Shown: positions 8,100 to 18,000 of the stretch, piece by piece | Position numbering within the stretch: position 1 is the first letter of the stretch | Layout of the letters: the number at the start of each line of letters is the position of its first letter | From: FEN-1139 sp038207155 | GTDB taxonomy: Bacteria > Myxococcota_A > Polyangia > Polyangiales > Polyangiaceae | Assembly (NCBI GenBank): GCA_038207155.1 | Contig: JBBRAB010000022.1 | Span: 1-64,000, forward strand | Direction: 5' to 3' | DNA: 64,000 bases | The notes under the pieces: model-generated | The model's input: the letters and a program-made list of their open reading frames with translations, nothing else | What the model was told of the DNA's origin: nothing | Database searches by the model: none | Made by a program: the position numbers and the translations under genes

Positions 8100-8801
8100 C
8101 TACTCCAGAGGGACGCTGACGAGAAAGCAGCCCTCAACTCCACCCGGACCGGCCGTGACCGTAGCTCCGGCGGCCTCGGCGGCGAGCGCCGCCACGAACA
8201 ACCCGAGCCCACGACTGTAGCGGCCGCCATGCGACCCCTTGGTGGAAACCTGACCTGCCGCTGTGAAGGCGAGAGTCGTGTAATCCCCCGTGAGCGGCGA
8301 ACCGCGGTCAGCGATGCGTATCAGGCAATCGCGCCCGACCACCGATGCTGAAACATCGATTCGGTCCCCGCCGTGTTGAACGGAGTTGCAGATCAGATTC
8401 GACAACGCGCGCACAAGCATCTCGCGATTCGACTTGATCGAGGCATCCAACGTGGACACGCCAGGCTCGACGTAGATCTTCGCGCCGTGACTCGCCGCCA
8501 TATGCTCGCAGCGATGGGCCGACTCGGCCACCACGGCCCCTGCCGCGATGCGAATGCGGGGCACCTGACGCCGCCCCGTCAAGAAATGGGCAAATACATC
8601 GAGGTTGTCGATGATGTGCGCAAGCCCCTCGCAGGAAACACCGGCATCGTCGAGCGCCTCGTGGGCCTCCGGATCGAGCCCCTCAGCCATACTCGAAAGA
8701 AAACTGACGTTGCTGTGCAATGCCGAAAGCGGATTGCGCAGGTCATGCGCAAACAGAGCCATTAGCTGGCCCACGAGCTCCGAATCCATACGATCTGCCA
8801 T
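8100..8801 (-). CDS. Soluble sensor histidine kinase (HisKA + HATPase)
   Basis: The protein has 233 residues and is only the kinase core, with no membrane segment and no sensory domain. The phospho-acceptor is His19 in FAHDLRNPLSAL. The ATPase domain has the N box NLICNSVQHG (about 135-144), the G1 box ADRGSP and the G2 segment RGLGLFVA (about 197-204). No response regulator gene is adjacent, so it may be an orphan kinase or take its input from a partner protein. A GGAGG ribosome site precedes the ATG. The stop lies 10 bases from the end of the convergent FGE-like gene. Confidence 0.92.
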   Translation of the reverse strand: MADRMDSELVGQLMALFAHDLRNPLSALHSNVSFLSSMAEGLDPEAHEALDDAGVSCEGLAHIIDNLDVFAHFLTGRRQVPRIRIAAGAVVAESAHRCEHMAASHGAKIYVEPGVSTLDASIKSNREMLVRALSNLICNSVQHGGDRIDVSASVVGRDCLIRIADRGSPLTGDYTTLAFTAAGQVSTKGSHGGRYSRGLGLFVAALAAEAAGATVTAGPGGVEGCFLVSVPLE

Positions 8802-8889
8802 CGCGCCTCCGAACGAAAATACCCCTCGCGGCTGCCTCCAGCGGCGGAATCTAGGGCTCCTCGGGAGCGGCTAGTTCCGCCGATTGGAC

Positions 8890-9111
8890 TCAGCCAGCGT
8901 CCGTCTCTTCATCGTCGGCGATGTCGTTTACGCTCGGGAGCTTCTTGACCTCCGTGCGTGCAAGTTTCCATGCACGCTGAACCACCCAAGACAGCGAGCG
9001 ATCGAGTCGCGCCGCCTCATCCTTGATTTCCTGCAGCATGGCCTCGGGGAAGTAGAGACTCTGCTTGCGCTTGTCACTGCCTGACTTGCTGTTCGGTCCG
9101 TTGTCAGCCAC
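8890..9111 (-). CDS. Ribbon-helix-helix-type small protein
   Basis: The protein has 73 residues. After a charged N-terminus, residues 14-55 follow the ribbon-helix-helix pattern: a short strand KRKQSLYFPEAML, helix QEIKDEAARLDRS, turn and helix LSWVVQRAWKLA. An acidic tail closes it. Proteins of this type are usually dimeric DNA-binding regulators. It resembles a small family frequent in Myxococcota that I would place near TIGR04563, from memory only. The start is GTG with GAGG upstream. It lies alone between the histidine kinase gene and the ctp protease gene. Confidence 0.72.
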   Translation of the reverse strand: MADNGPNSKSGSDKRKQSLYFPEAMLQEIKDEAARLDRSLSWVVQRAWKLARTEVKKLPSVNDIADDEETDAG

Positions 9112-9424
9112 TCGTCAACCTCACCGTTGTGTGTGTACCGCTACTAAAGCGGCATCCCTGGGGCCAGTGTAAGACTCCAGCCACGTTTTATCACCGGGTC
9201 GGCTTTATAATCAATCACCACTCACTGTCGGCCCAAAGGCCTCCTGTCAGCTGAACGAGATTTCCCCGCTCTATCTCGCCCCACGGCGCAGCGACAGGCA
9301 AAGCATTGGCGCCGAGCGCTGGGCGCCCCGGGCCAGCAGAGCATGGCGCGGAGGGCCCGGAGCGAGGTCCGGCGTCCGGGCCTGCACCCAGCGCAGCCTT
9401 CCCCTCACGGCCTACAATGCTGGC
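9112..9424. other. Divergent intergenic region
   Basis: This region separates the ribbon-helix-helix gene (minus) from the ctp protease gene (plus). An AT-rich patch at about 9187-9222 could hold the minus-strand promoter: TTGATT, an 18-base spacer and TAAAAC. On the plus strand a TACAAT box ends only a few bases before the protease ATG, which would give an almost leaderless transcript if used. Neither assignment is firm. I see no RNA gene. Confidence 0.35.
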
Positions 9425-10762
9425 ATGCTGGGGCGCGTGTTGCCTCGCTCATTGGTCCCTATCCTCGCGGCCACCCTGCTCACTCCTTTGGGAGGTGCTG
9501 CCGCGCCGCGCGAGCAGCCCTACGATGTCGTCGAAGCCTTCGCAGAGGTACTTGAGCGGATCGAGACCGACTACGTCGATCCCGTCGCCCGCGAGACGCT
9601 TATCGAGAAAGCGACTGGGGAGCTCGCGGCGAGTCTCGATCCCCACAGTGAATTCATGTCCCCCGCCGTCTATCGACGGTTCCTCGATGACACCGACGGC
9701 CGTTTTGCGGGTGTCGGTGTGGAGGTAGATTTTCGCGACGACCGAGTGACCGTGGTGGCGCCCATGCCGGGCTCACCCGCGGAACAGGCTGGACTTCGCC
9801 CGGGCGATCGCCTGCTGGCGGTTGACGGTTGGTCGATGACCGCGTCGAAGCCTGACGCCATCGTCGATCGCATGAGGGGCCCTGCGGGGACTCAGCTGCG
9901 TCTCTTGGTGCAGCGCGGCGCAGCGCCTCCGTTCGAAGTGCTACTGACGCGCGCAATCGTTCAGGTGCCAAGTGTGGAGGGACGACGCCTCGATGGCGAT
10001 GTTCTGCTGCTCCGTCTTCGCTTGTTTCAGGGCACCAGCCACGCCGAGCTCCTGGCAACCCTCGACAAATTCCAGAAAGGCCCAAAACTGCGAGGGATTT
10101 TGCTGGATTTGCGAAGCAACCCGGGGGGATTGGTCGACCAGGCCGTCCTGATCGCCGATGAGTTTCTGCGGCAAGGAACCATCTTTACCGCACGTCATCG
10201 GGGTCGCGTCGTCGAAGAGGTGAAAGCGACGCCTGGGGATCTGCTCGAGGCTCTTCCGACTATGGTTTTGGTCGACGCGGGCACGGCGAGTGCCGCGGAA
10301 ATCGTCGCTGGCGCGCTCCAGGATCATCATCGTGCGCTGCTCGTGGGACAGCCAACCTTTGGCAAAGGCACCATGCAGAGCATTTTGGATCTGAGCGGAG
10401 GCGCGGGGCTGCGCCTGACGACGCTTCGCTACTTCTCTCCGTCGGGTCGCGCGATCCAAGCGCACGGACTGCAGCCGGAACACCTGGTGGCCACCGCCAA
10501 CCCGTTCGACCTGCACGAAGCTCAGCTCGATGGTCACCTGGCGGCCGAGGGCGCAGCCCCGACCCCGACCCCGCAAGCCCCAGCGGCGCCCAGCGCGAAA
10601 GAGGCGTCGGCGGCAAACCAGCCCTGTCTCACGAGTACGCCGACACCTCCTCCCAAAACCGCCGACTTGCCCGCCGATCCGCGCCAGGGCTCAGACGCCA
10701 TCATGAAGCGCGGCTACGAGCTGCTGCTGGCCGCAGCAGCAGGCAGTTCCACGGCCCCGTAG
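9425..10762 (+). CDS. C-terminal processing peptidase (S41 family, CtpA/Prc-like)
   Basis: The protein has 445 residues. A signal peptide (about 1-26) directs it to the periplasm. The domains are an N-terminal helical cap (33-90), a PDZ domain (about 95-165) with LRPGDRLLAVDG, and the S41 catalytic core (about 180-350). The predicted catalytic Ser is S289 in VDAGTASAAEIVAG and the general-base Lys is K314 in TFGKGTMQ. It should cleave envelope proteins near their C-termini. A Pro/Ala/Thr-rich tail follows (about 375-420). A strong hairpin terminator lies between it and the convergent aconitase gene. Confidence 0.93.
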   Translation: MLGRVLPRSLVPILAATLLTPLGGAAAPREQPYDVVEAFAEVLERIETDYVDPVARETLIEKATGELAASLDPHSEFMSPAVYRRFLDDTDGRFAGVGVEVDFRDDRVTVVAPMPGSPAEQAGLRPGDRLLAVDGWSMTASKPDAIVDRMRGPAGTQLRLLVQRGAAPPFEVLLTRAIVQVPSVEGRRLDGDVLLLRLRLFQGTSHAELLATLDKFQKGPKLRGILLDLRSNPGGLVDQAVLIADEFLRQGTIFTARHRGRVVEEVKATPGDLLEALPTMVLVDAGTASAAEIVAGALQDHHRALLVGQPTFGKGTMQSILDLSGGAGLRLTTLRYFSPSGRAIQAHGLQPEHLVATANPFDLHEAQLDGHLAAEGAAPTPTPQAPAAPSAKEASAANQPCLTSTPTPPPKTADLPADPRQGSDAIMKRGYELLLAAAAGSSTAP

Positions 10763-10799
10763 CGACGACCTGCTTATCCCAAAGATGGCACCCCAGACA

Positions 10800-10839
10800 C
10801 GCGAAAGCCCCTGCTCCACTAGGAGGAGGGGCTTTCGCG
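10800..10839. terminator. Bidirectional hairpin terminator between ctp and acnA
   Basis: Twelve-base perfect arms, CGCGAAAGCCCC at 10800-10811 and GGGGCTTTCGCG at 10828-10839, enclose a 16-base loop. On the plus strand a pyrimidine/T-rich stretch (TTCCACTCTTTTC) follows. The position between two convergent genes fits a terminator used from both sides. Confidence 0.82.
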
Positions 10840-10904
10840 CTTCCACTCTTTTCAGTCGGGCGTTGCGCTGCCGGCAGGCGATAACGCACCTGCCGAGCGC
10901 GCGC

Positions 10905-13613
10905 TCAGCTCGCGACTAGCTGCCGCAGGACGAAACTCAGAATGCCGCCATGTCGGTAGTAGTCGAGCTCCACCAGGGTATCAATCCTGGCCTTGGTCTC
11001 GAAGGTCTTGAGCGTGCCATCCGGAGCGGTGGCGGTTACCGTGATTCGCTTACCCGGCGCCAAACCGTCTGCGATCCCCGCCAGCGAAAACACCTCTTCT
11101 CCGGTCAGCCCGAGAGTCTCGCGGTTCTGTCCCGGCAGGTATTCGAGCGGCAGGAGGCCCATGCCGATCAGGTTGCTGCGATGAATGCGCTCGTAGGACT
11201 CCGCGATCACCGCGCAAACCCCCAGCATGAACGTGCCCTTGGCAGCCCAGTCGCGCGAGGAACCCGACCCATACTCCTTGCCGGCAAGGATCACGAGCGG
11301 CACGCCCTCAGACTGATAACGCACGCTGACGTCAAAGATCGTGGCGACGTCACCCGACGGAATATGACGACTGACGCCACCCTCGGACCCCGCAACAAGT
11401 AGGTTCTTGAGACGGACGTTGGCGAAGGTACCGCGCATCATCACCTCGTGATTTCCACGACGTGACCCGTAGGAGTTGAAGTCCTTCGGAGCAACGCCAT
11501 GCTCGGCCAGGTAGCGCGCTGCCGCGGAATCCTTCGCGATGTTACCGGCTGGCGAGATGTGGTCAGTAGTGACGAAGTCGCCAAGCACCGCAAGCGCTCG
11601 CGCGCCAGAGATGTCCGTGATCGGGCTCGGCTCGAGCGTCACCGTCTCGAAAAAGGTGGGACGGCGAACGTAGGTGCTGTTCGGATCCCAGTCGAAACGG
11701 TCGCCCGCCGGAACCGGCAGCGACTGCCACACCGAATCCCCTGGCACGCCGTCGCTGTACTCAGCGAGGAACATGCTCGGTAGCACGCTGGCCTGCACGG
11801 CCTCACGCACCTCGGCGGGACTCGGCCAGACATCGCGGAGGAACACTGGCTTGCCCTCAGGCGTGGTCCCGAGCGGCTCGCACTCAAAATCGATGTCGAT
11901 CCGTCCGGCTAGAGCGTAGGCGACAACGAGCGGCGGACTCGCGAGGTAGTTCGCGCGGGCGTCAGGGCTGATGCGCCCTTCGAAGTTTCGGTTGCCACTG
12001 AGCACACTGACCGCGACCAACTTAGTGTCACGAATCCCCTGACTGACCTCCGCGGGTAGCGGACCACTGTTGCCGATACAGGTGGTGCAGCCGTAGCCCA
12101 CGACGTAAAAACCAACAGCAGCCAAGGGCTCAAGTAGCTTGGCTTGCTCGAGGTAGCGCGTCACAACGCGCGACCCGGGAGCCAGACTCGTCTTGACCCA
12201 GGGTTGGGCCTGGAGCCCGAGCGCCGCAGCCTTTTTTGCCAGCAATCCGGCGCCGATCATGACGTAGGGGTTGGATGTATTGGTGCACGACGTGATCGCG
12301 GCGATCACAACGCTACCGTGACGCAGGGTCACCTTGCCGGTCGTCAGGGTCACCTCGACAGCTGCGTCCGCCGCAGGTGTCAGCGTGCCGGCAGCGCCCT
12401 TGGTGGCCGCCAAGAGCTGAGGCAGCAGCGACTGCCAATTGGCCTTGGCATCGCTCAAGGCGACGCGCTCGTGGGGCCGACGGGGTCCGGCGATCGTCGG
12501 GACGATCGTGCTGAGATCCAGCTCAAGCACAGAGGTATAGACGGGCTCGGGCGCCCCGGTCACGCGGAACAGTCCCTGGGCCTTGGCATAGGCCTCAACG
12601 AGCGCAATCTGCTGCTCGCTGCGTCCGCTGAGACGCAGATAGGCCAGCGTTTCGCCGTCGATCGGGAAGAGCGCGCAGGTTGAGCCAAACTCCGGGCTCA
12701 TGTTGGCGATCGTGGCACGATCGGCCAGCGGCAAGCCATCGAGGCCATCGCCAAAGAACTCCACAAACTTGGCGACGACGCCCTTGGCGCGCAGTAGCTG
12801 GGTGATGGTGAGCACGACGTCGGTGGCCGTGGCGCCCGCGGGCACGGTGCCCACGAGACGAACTCCGACCACCTGTGGCACGAGCAGATTGATCGGCTGC
12901 CCGAGCATCGCGGCCTCCGCCTCGATTCCGCCAACACCCCAACCAAGCACGCCCACGCCGTTGATCATGGTGGTGTGGCTATCGGTGCCCACCAACGTGT
13001 CCGGATAGAGCACGCCATCCTTTTCGAACACGACTCGTGCGAGGTACTCCAGGTTAACCTGGTGCACAATGCCCGTGGAGGGCGGCACTGCGCGGAAATT
13101 CGTGAGCGCCTGCTGTGCCCAGCGCAGCAGCTGATAGCGCTCGCCATTACGCCCGTACTCGAGCTCGACGTTGCGAGTGAGCGAGTCAACCGTACCGTAG
13201 TGGTCGACCTGCACAGAGTGGTCAATCACCAGCTCGGAGGGAAACAGTGGGTTGATCTTACTGGGATCACCACCAAGGCGCGCCATGGCGTCGCGCATGG
13301 CCGCGAGATCGACGACCGCCGGCACGCCGGTGAAATCCTGCAGAACCACGCGGGCGGGATAGAACGCGATCTCACTGTCGGGCTCGGCCGCCGCATCCCA
13401 GCGAGCGAGCGCTTCGATGTCCCGACGACTGACCGCCTTGCCATCCTCGTTGCGCGCCAAGTTCTCGAGCAGCAGTCGATGGGCGACCGGCAAACGACTC
13501 AGGTCCAGTCCAAGGGCCTTGCCGAGTTCCGGAAGTCCGTAGTAGCTGAATGCTTGGCCGGACACTTCGAGCGTGCGGCGGCAACCAAAAGAATCCAACG
13601 ATCGAGCGCTCAT
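10905..13613 (-). CDS. acnA: Aconitate hydratase A
   Basis: The protein has 902 residues, normal for the AcnA/IRP1 type. It interconverts citrate and isocitrate in the TCA cycle with a [4Fe-4S] cluster. The cluster cysteines are visible in AITSCTNTSNP and GCTTCIGNSGPLP. The substrate-site motifs GTDSHTTMINGVGVLGWGVG (from the ORF around 12900-12990) and GSSRDWAAKG are intact, and the C-terminal swivel domain is complete. I chose the ATG at 13613 because an AGAGGA ribosome site precedes it; an in-frame start 22 codons upstream would add a tail absent from the family. It is divergent from serA. Confidence 0.97.
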   Translation of the reverse strand: MSARSLDSFGCRRTLEVSGQAFSYYGLPELGKALGLDLSRLPVAHRLLLENLARNEDGKAVSRRDIEALARWDAAAEPDSEIAFYPARVVLQDFTGVPAVVDLAAMRDAMARLGGDPSKINPLFPSELVIDHSVQVDHYGTVDSLTRNVELEYGRNGERYQLLRWAQQALTNFRAVPPSTGIVHQVNLEYLARVVFEKDGVLYPDTLVGTDSHTTMINGVGVLGWGVGGIEAEAAMLGQPINLLVPQVVGVRLVGTVPAGATATDVVLTITQLLRAKGVVAKFVEFFGDGLDGLPLADRATIANMSPEFGSTCALFPIDGETLAYLRLSGRSEQQIALVEAYAKAQGLFRVTGAPEPVYTSVLELDLSTIVPTIAGPRRPHERVALSDAKANWQSLLPQLLAATKGAAGTLTPAADAAVEVTLTTGKVTLRHGSVVIAAITSCTNTSNPYVMIGAGLLAKKAAALGLQAQPWVKTSLAPGSRVVTRYLEQAKLLEPLAAVGFYVVGYGCTTCIGNSGPLPAEVSQGIRDTKLVAVSVLSGNRNFEGRISPDARANYLASPPLVVAYALAGRIDIDFECEPLGTTPEGKPVFLRDVWPSPAEVREAVQASVLPSMFLAEYSDGVPGDSVWQSLPVPAGDRFDWDPNSTYVRRPTFFETVTLEPSPITDISGARALAVLGDFVTTDHISPAGNIAKDSAAARYLAEHGVAPKDFNSYGSRRGNHEVMMRGTFANVRLKNLLVAGSEGGVSRHIPSGDVATIFDVSVRYQSEGVPLVILAGKEYGSGSSRDWAAKGTFMLGVCAVIAESYERIHRSNLIGMGLLPLEYLPGQNRETLGLTGEEVFSLAGIADGLAPGKRITVTATAPDGTLKTFETKARIDTLVELDYYRHGGILSFVLRQLVAS

Positions 13614-13787
13614 AGGGTCCTCTGAATCGACAAGGCTGGAGTTTGCCCGCGAAAGGCTGGGCGATAGCCCCCCAGCCACCTAGCGCACCCCCCCCCAGGC
13701 CGCAATCGTTCGGCACTCCAGTCTCGTGAAACGGTCTGCTAGGCTGCGGGGTCACTCGCCAGGGCCCCTGCGCCCCACCTCCCAGCC

Positions 13788-15029
13788 ATGAACGACCAAT
13801 CCTTCCCCGAGACTTCGTTCCCGAAGCACCGAATCCGCGTTCTCCTGCTCGAAAATGTGCACCCGACTGCGCACGAGCTGGTCCGCACGGAGGGTTTCCA
13901 ACTCGAAACACTCTCGGGCGCGCTCAAGGAAGACGAGTTAGCCGCCAAAATTCGGGACGTCCATGTCCTCGGTATCCGGAGCAAGACCCAGATCAGCGAG
14001 CGCGTCTTGGCGGAAGCCAAAAAGCTGCTCACGCTCGGGACCTTCTGCATTGGCACCAATCAGGTCGACCTCGCGGCCGCCAATCGACATGGTGTTCCGG
14101 TCTTCAACGCCCCCTTCAGCAATACGCGCAGTGTCGCCGAGCTCGTGATCGCCGAGGTGATCGCGCTGGCACGCCAGCTGATGGACCGCTCCCAAGAGAT
14201 GCACCAGGGGCGATGGCGTAAAGTGGCCAACGCGTGCTACGAAGTACGCGGAAAAACCCTAGGCCTGATTGGCTATGGGCATATCGGGACCCAGGTCGGC
14301 ATCATCGCCGAAGCCCTCGGCATGCACGTCGTGTTCTACGACATCGCGCCCCGCCTGCCGATCGGGAATAATCACGGTACCGACTCGATGCAGGCCGTGC
14401 TGGCTCAATCGGACTTTGTCTCGCTGCACGTCCCGGAGACGCCAGGAACACGCGGACTGATCGGCGAGGCCGAGCTCGCAATGATGAAGCCAGGCTCCTA
14501 CCTGCTCAACCTGAGCCGCGGCTCGGTGGTGGACGTCGATGCCCTCGCCCGGGCGCTCCAGAGTGGACACCTGGCGGGAGCCAGTGCCGACGTCTTCCCG
14601 GAAGAGCCCGAGAGCAATGGCGATGGGTTTCTGACACCCTTGCTCGGGCTTCCCAACGTCATTTTGACCCCGCATGTGGGCGGAGCGACCGAGGAGGCAC
14701 AGGTCGCCATCGGGCGCGAGGTGGTCAACTCGCTCCTCAAATTCGTCAATACCGGAGCCACCACGGGTTCGGTCAATTTTCCTCAGATCGAGCCGCCACC
14801 ACTCGGCGGACGACACCGCGTGCTCAACATTCATCGCAACGTGCCGGGCGTGCTTAGTAAGGTCACCCGCATCGTCAGTGACGTTCAGGCCAACATCGAG
14901 AGCCAGATCCTGGCAACGGACTCGAGCATCGGTTACCTGGTCATGGATCTGAATCGCGAGGTCTCCGACGAGGTCCGCGCCAATGTCGCGGCCCTCGACA
15001 CGAACATCCGCACCCGCGTGCTCTACTGA
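13788..15029 (+). CDS. serA: D-3-phosphoglycerate dehydrogenase with ACT domain
   Basis: The protein has 413 residues, matching the short E. coli-type enzyme. It oxidises 3-phosphoglycerate with NAD, the first step of serine synthesis. The substrate-binding GIRSKT lies at about 62-67, the Rossmann loop GYGHIG at 162-167, and LSRGSVVD and the catalytic-His segment LTPHVGGAT follow. A C-terminal ACT domain (about 340-413) begins NIHRNVPGVLSKV and suggests serine feedback. Enzymes of this type can also reduce 2-oxoglutarate to D-2-hydroxyglutarate. The next gene, six bases away, encodes a probable D-2-hydroxyacid dehydrogenase that would remove that product. Confidence 0.96.
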   Translation: MNDQSFPETSFPKHRIRVLLLENVHPTAHELVRTEGFQLETLSGALKEDELAAKIRDVHVLGIRSKTQISERVLAEAKKLLTLGTFCIGTNQVDLAAANRHGVPVFNAPFSNTRSVAELVIAEVIALARQLMDRSQEMHQGRWRKVANACYEVRGKTLGLIGYGHIGTQVGIIAEALGMHVVFYDIAPRLPIGNNHGTDSMQAVLAQSDFVSLHVPETPGTRGLIGEAELAMMKPGSYLLNLSRGSVVDVDALARALQSGHLAGASADVFPEEPESNGDGFLTPLLGLPNVILTPHVGGATEEAQVAIGREVVNSLLKFVNTGATTGSVNFPQIEPPPLGGRHRVLNIHRNVPGVLSKVTRIVSDVQANIESQILATDSSIGYLVMDLNREVSDEVRANVAALDTNIRTRVLY

Positions 15030-15035
15030 GGCTCC

Positions 15036-18000
15036 ATGCTGCCCGTATTGTCAGAACGACTCGGCACCAATCCGCTCGTCCACAGTTTTCTGAGGGCGCT
15101 CAAAGACAGCGGTTTCGAGGGAGAAATCGACCAGTCTGCGGCGACCCGGCTCAGCGCTGCCACGGACAATAGCGTCTATCAGGTGCTGCCCGACGCCGTG
15201 GTGTTTCCGCGGCACGTGGGCGACGTCGAACGTGCCGCCCGACTACTGGCGGAGTCACGCTTTCACGAACTGGCAGCGGTACCGCGTGGAGCTGGCACTG
15301 GGACCAACGGGCAGTCGCTCAATCACGGGGTGATCGTTGATCTGTCGCGACACCAGCGCGAGATCCTCGAGCTCAACCTCGAACAGGGTTGGGTGCGCGT
15401 GCAGCCGGGGGTCGTCCTGGACGATCTGAATCGTGAACTGGCGCCGCACGGGCTATTTTTTGCTCCAACCCTGTCCCCCAGCAATCGGGCAACGCTCGGC
15501 GGAATGGTGGGCACCAATGCCAGCGGCAAGGGCTCGCGCATCTACGGTCGCACGGTGGATCATGTCCTGAGCCTCGAGGTGGTGCTGCTGGGCGGCGAGC
15601 ACCTGACAACCGCGGAGCTGCCGCTGGCCGAGGCTCAGCTGCGCGCCAAGCGCGGGGATCGCATTGGCCGGATCTATGCGGCATGCATCGCCGCGGCCAC
15701 GGACCATCGCGAAGAAATTGAGCGACTCTGGCCCAAGATGCCCCGCACGCTCACGGGCTATGATCTGGCTCAGCTGGTCTCACCTGAGGGGCAGGTGGAC
15801 CTCAAACACGTGCTGGTCGGCTCCGAGGGCACGCTCGGGTTTGTCACTGAAGTTAAGCTGCGTATTTTACCGATCCCGCGTCACCGCAAGGTCGTCGCCC
15901 TAAGCTATGCCGCCTTCGACGACGCCCTGGCGGCCGCCGAAGTGTTGGTATCCAGCGATCCCTCGGCGATCGAGACGATCGACGACCAGATCCTGTCACT
16001 CGCGCGAGTCGACCCGATTTGGGACGATGTGGGCGAGCTGCTTGGCCAGGACGAGCGGGTGCGCGCCATCAATTTGGTGGAGTTCGTCGGTCACGACGCC
16101 GCGCTCGTGGGCGCTCACGTCGACGCGCTGGTGGCTAAGCTTGAGGCTGAGAGCGGGCAACCCGGTGCTGCGCTATCAGCAACGGTGGCCCCAACCCCGC
16201 GCGATGCGGCCGCCCTGTGGGAACTGCGTAAAAAGGGCGTTGGACTGCTCGGGGCGATGAAGGGCGATCGTCGCCCGGTCGCGTTCGTCGAAGACACGGC
16301 CGTCCCGCCCGCGCGCCTGGCCGCCTACGTCAAGGAGTTCCGCGCGCTGCTCGACGGTGCCGGACTGCGCTACGGCATGTTTGGTCATGTCGACGTCGGT
16401 TGTCTGCATGTTCGCCCGGCACTCAATCTCCGCGACCCCGCTGATGAGGGGCGGCTGCGTTGGTTGAGCGATCGCGTGGTTGAACTGGTAAAAAAGCACG
16501 GTGGCGTGTTCTGGGGTGAGCACGGCAAGGGCTTTCGGAGTGAGTACGTCCCTGAGTTCTTCGGAGAGCAGCTGTTCGGTGCCCTCTGCTCGGTCAAGGA
16601 GGCGTTCGATCCGCACGGCCAGCTGAACCCAGGAAAACTCGCGGTGGTGCGCCGCCTCGGGCAACAGCTCGTCAGCGTGGACGGCCCGAAAAAGGGCGCA
16701 TTTGATCGTCAGATCGGCCCCGCCTCCCAGAAGCACTTTGACGTCGCGATTCACTGCAACGGCAATGGACAGTGTTTTTCCACCGACGTCAATTCGGTGA
16801 TGTGTCCCTCTTCCAAGATCCGGCGAGACCGCGTCCACTCGCCCAAGGGTCGCGCAACGATGCTGCGGGAATGGTTGCGACAGAGCTCCCTGCAGGGGGC
16901 TGATCTCGGGGCGCAGCTCGCCGAACGCAGCTATCCAGCCGAGGCCGGTCTGGTCGAGGGCATCAATCGCCTCGACCAGCGTCGAACACCGGAAACCTAC
17001 GATTTTTCCCACGAAGTGTACGACGCACTCGACGGTTGCCTGAGCTGCAAAGCCTGCGCGACTCAGTGTCCGATCAAGGTCGACGTGCCGCGCATGAAGT
17101 CGGAGTTTCTCTCGCTCTATCACGAGCGTTACCCCCGGCCGCTCGGCGACTACTTCGTGGCAGCGCTGGAGTGGATACTCGTGTTTCTCGCCTGGGTACC
17201 GCAGCTCTTCAACGCCACGCTGGGCGTTCCGCTGGTGCAGCGCCTGCTTCGCACCTGCGTGGGAATGGTGGACACGCCGCGACTCGCTCGGCGCAGTCTC
17301 AGCTCCGGGCTTGAGCAACGCTCGATACGACCGTTCAATCTCGTCGAGCTGCAGCAGCTTGCAGCAGACGGCTCCTCACGCATCGTGCTGATCGTGCAGG
17401 ACGCCTTTACGCGGTTCTACGAGCCACAGGTCGTGCTCGCGACCTGCGACGTGCTCCAAGCACTCGGTTGGCAACCGGTGCTCGTGCCCTACCGTCCCAA
17501 TGGCAAGGCGCTGCACATCAAGGGATTTTTGTCGGCGTTTCAGCGCGTCGCGCGCAGCAATGCCGCGTACCTCTCGGGGCTCGCGGCGCTTGGCTTTCCA
17601 ATGGTGGGCCTCGAACCTGCCGTGACGCTGACGTATCGCGAGGAGTATCCCGAGGTGCTCGGCCCAGACTGCCCTCCCTTCCGCGTCGAGCTCCTGCAGG
17701 ATTTTCTGCTGAGCTGCGCGAATCAGAGCGCTCGGCTCGAGTCACTGCGCATCAAGGCCAGCGAGCAACGCACCGCTCCCAACGCGTTCACCCTGTTCGG
17801 TCACTGCACAGAGAAGACTCAAGCCCCCGCCGCCCAACGCGCCTGGGTCCGCGTCTTTGAGGCCTTCGGCTTATCGCTAGAGCTCGGCACAGTCGGCTGC
17901 TGTGGTATGTGCGGCGTGTTTGGACATGAGGCGAGGCACGCCGAGGAATCCCGCGGGATCTACGCGCAGAGTTGGCAGCCCAAGCTCGCGGCGGCTGGCG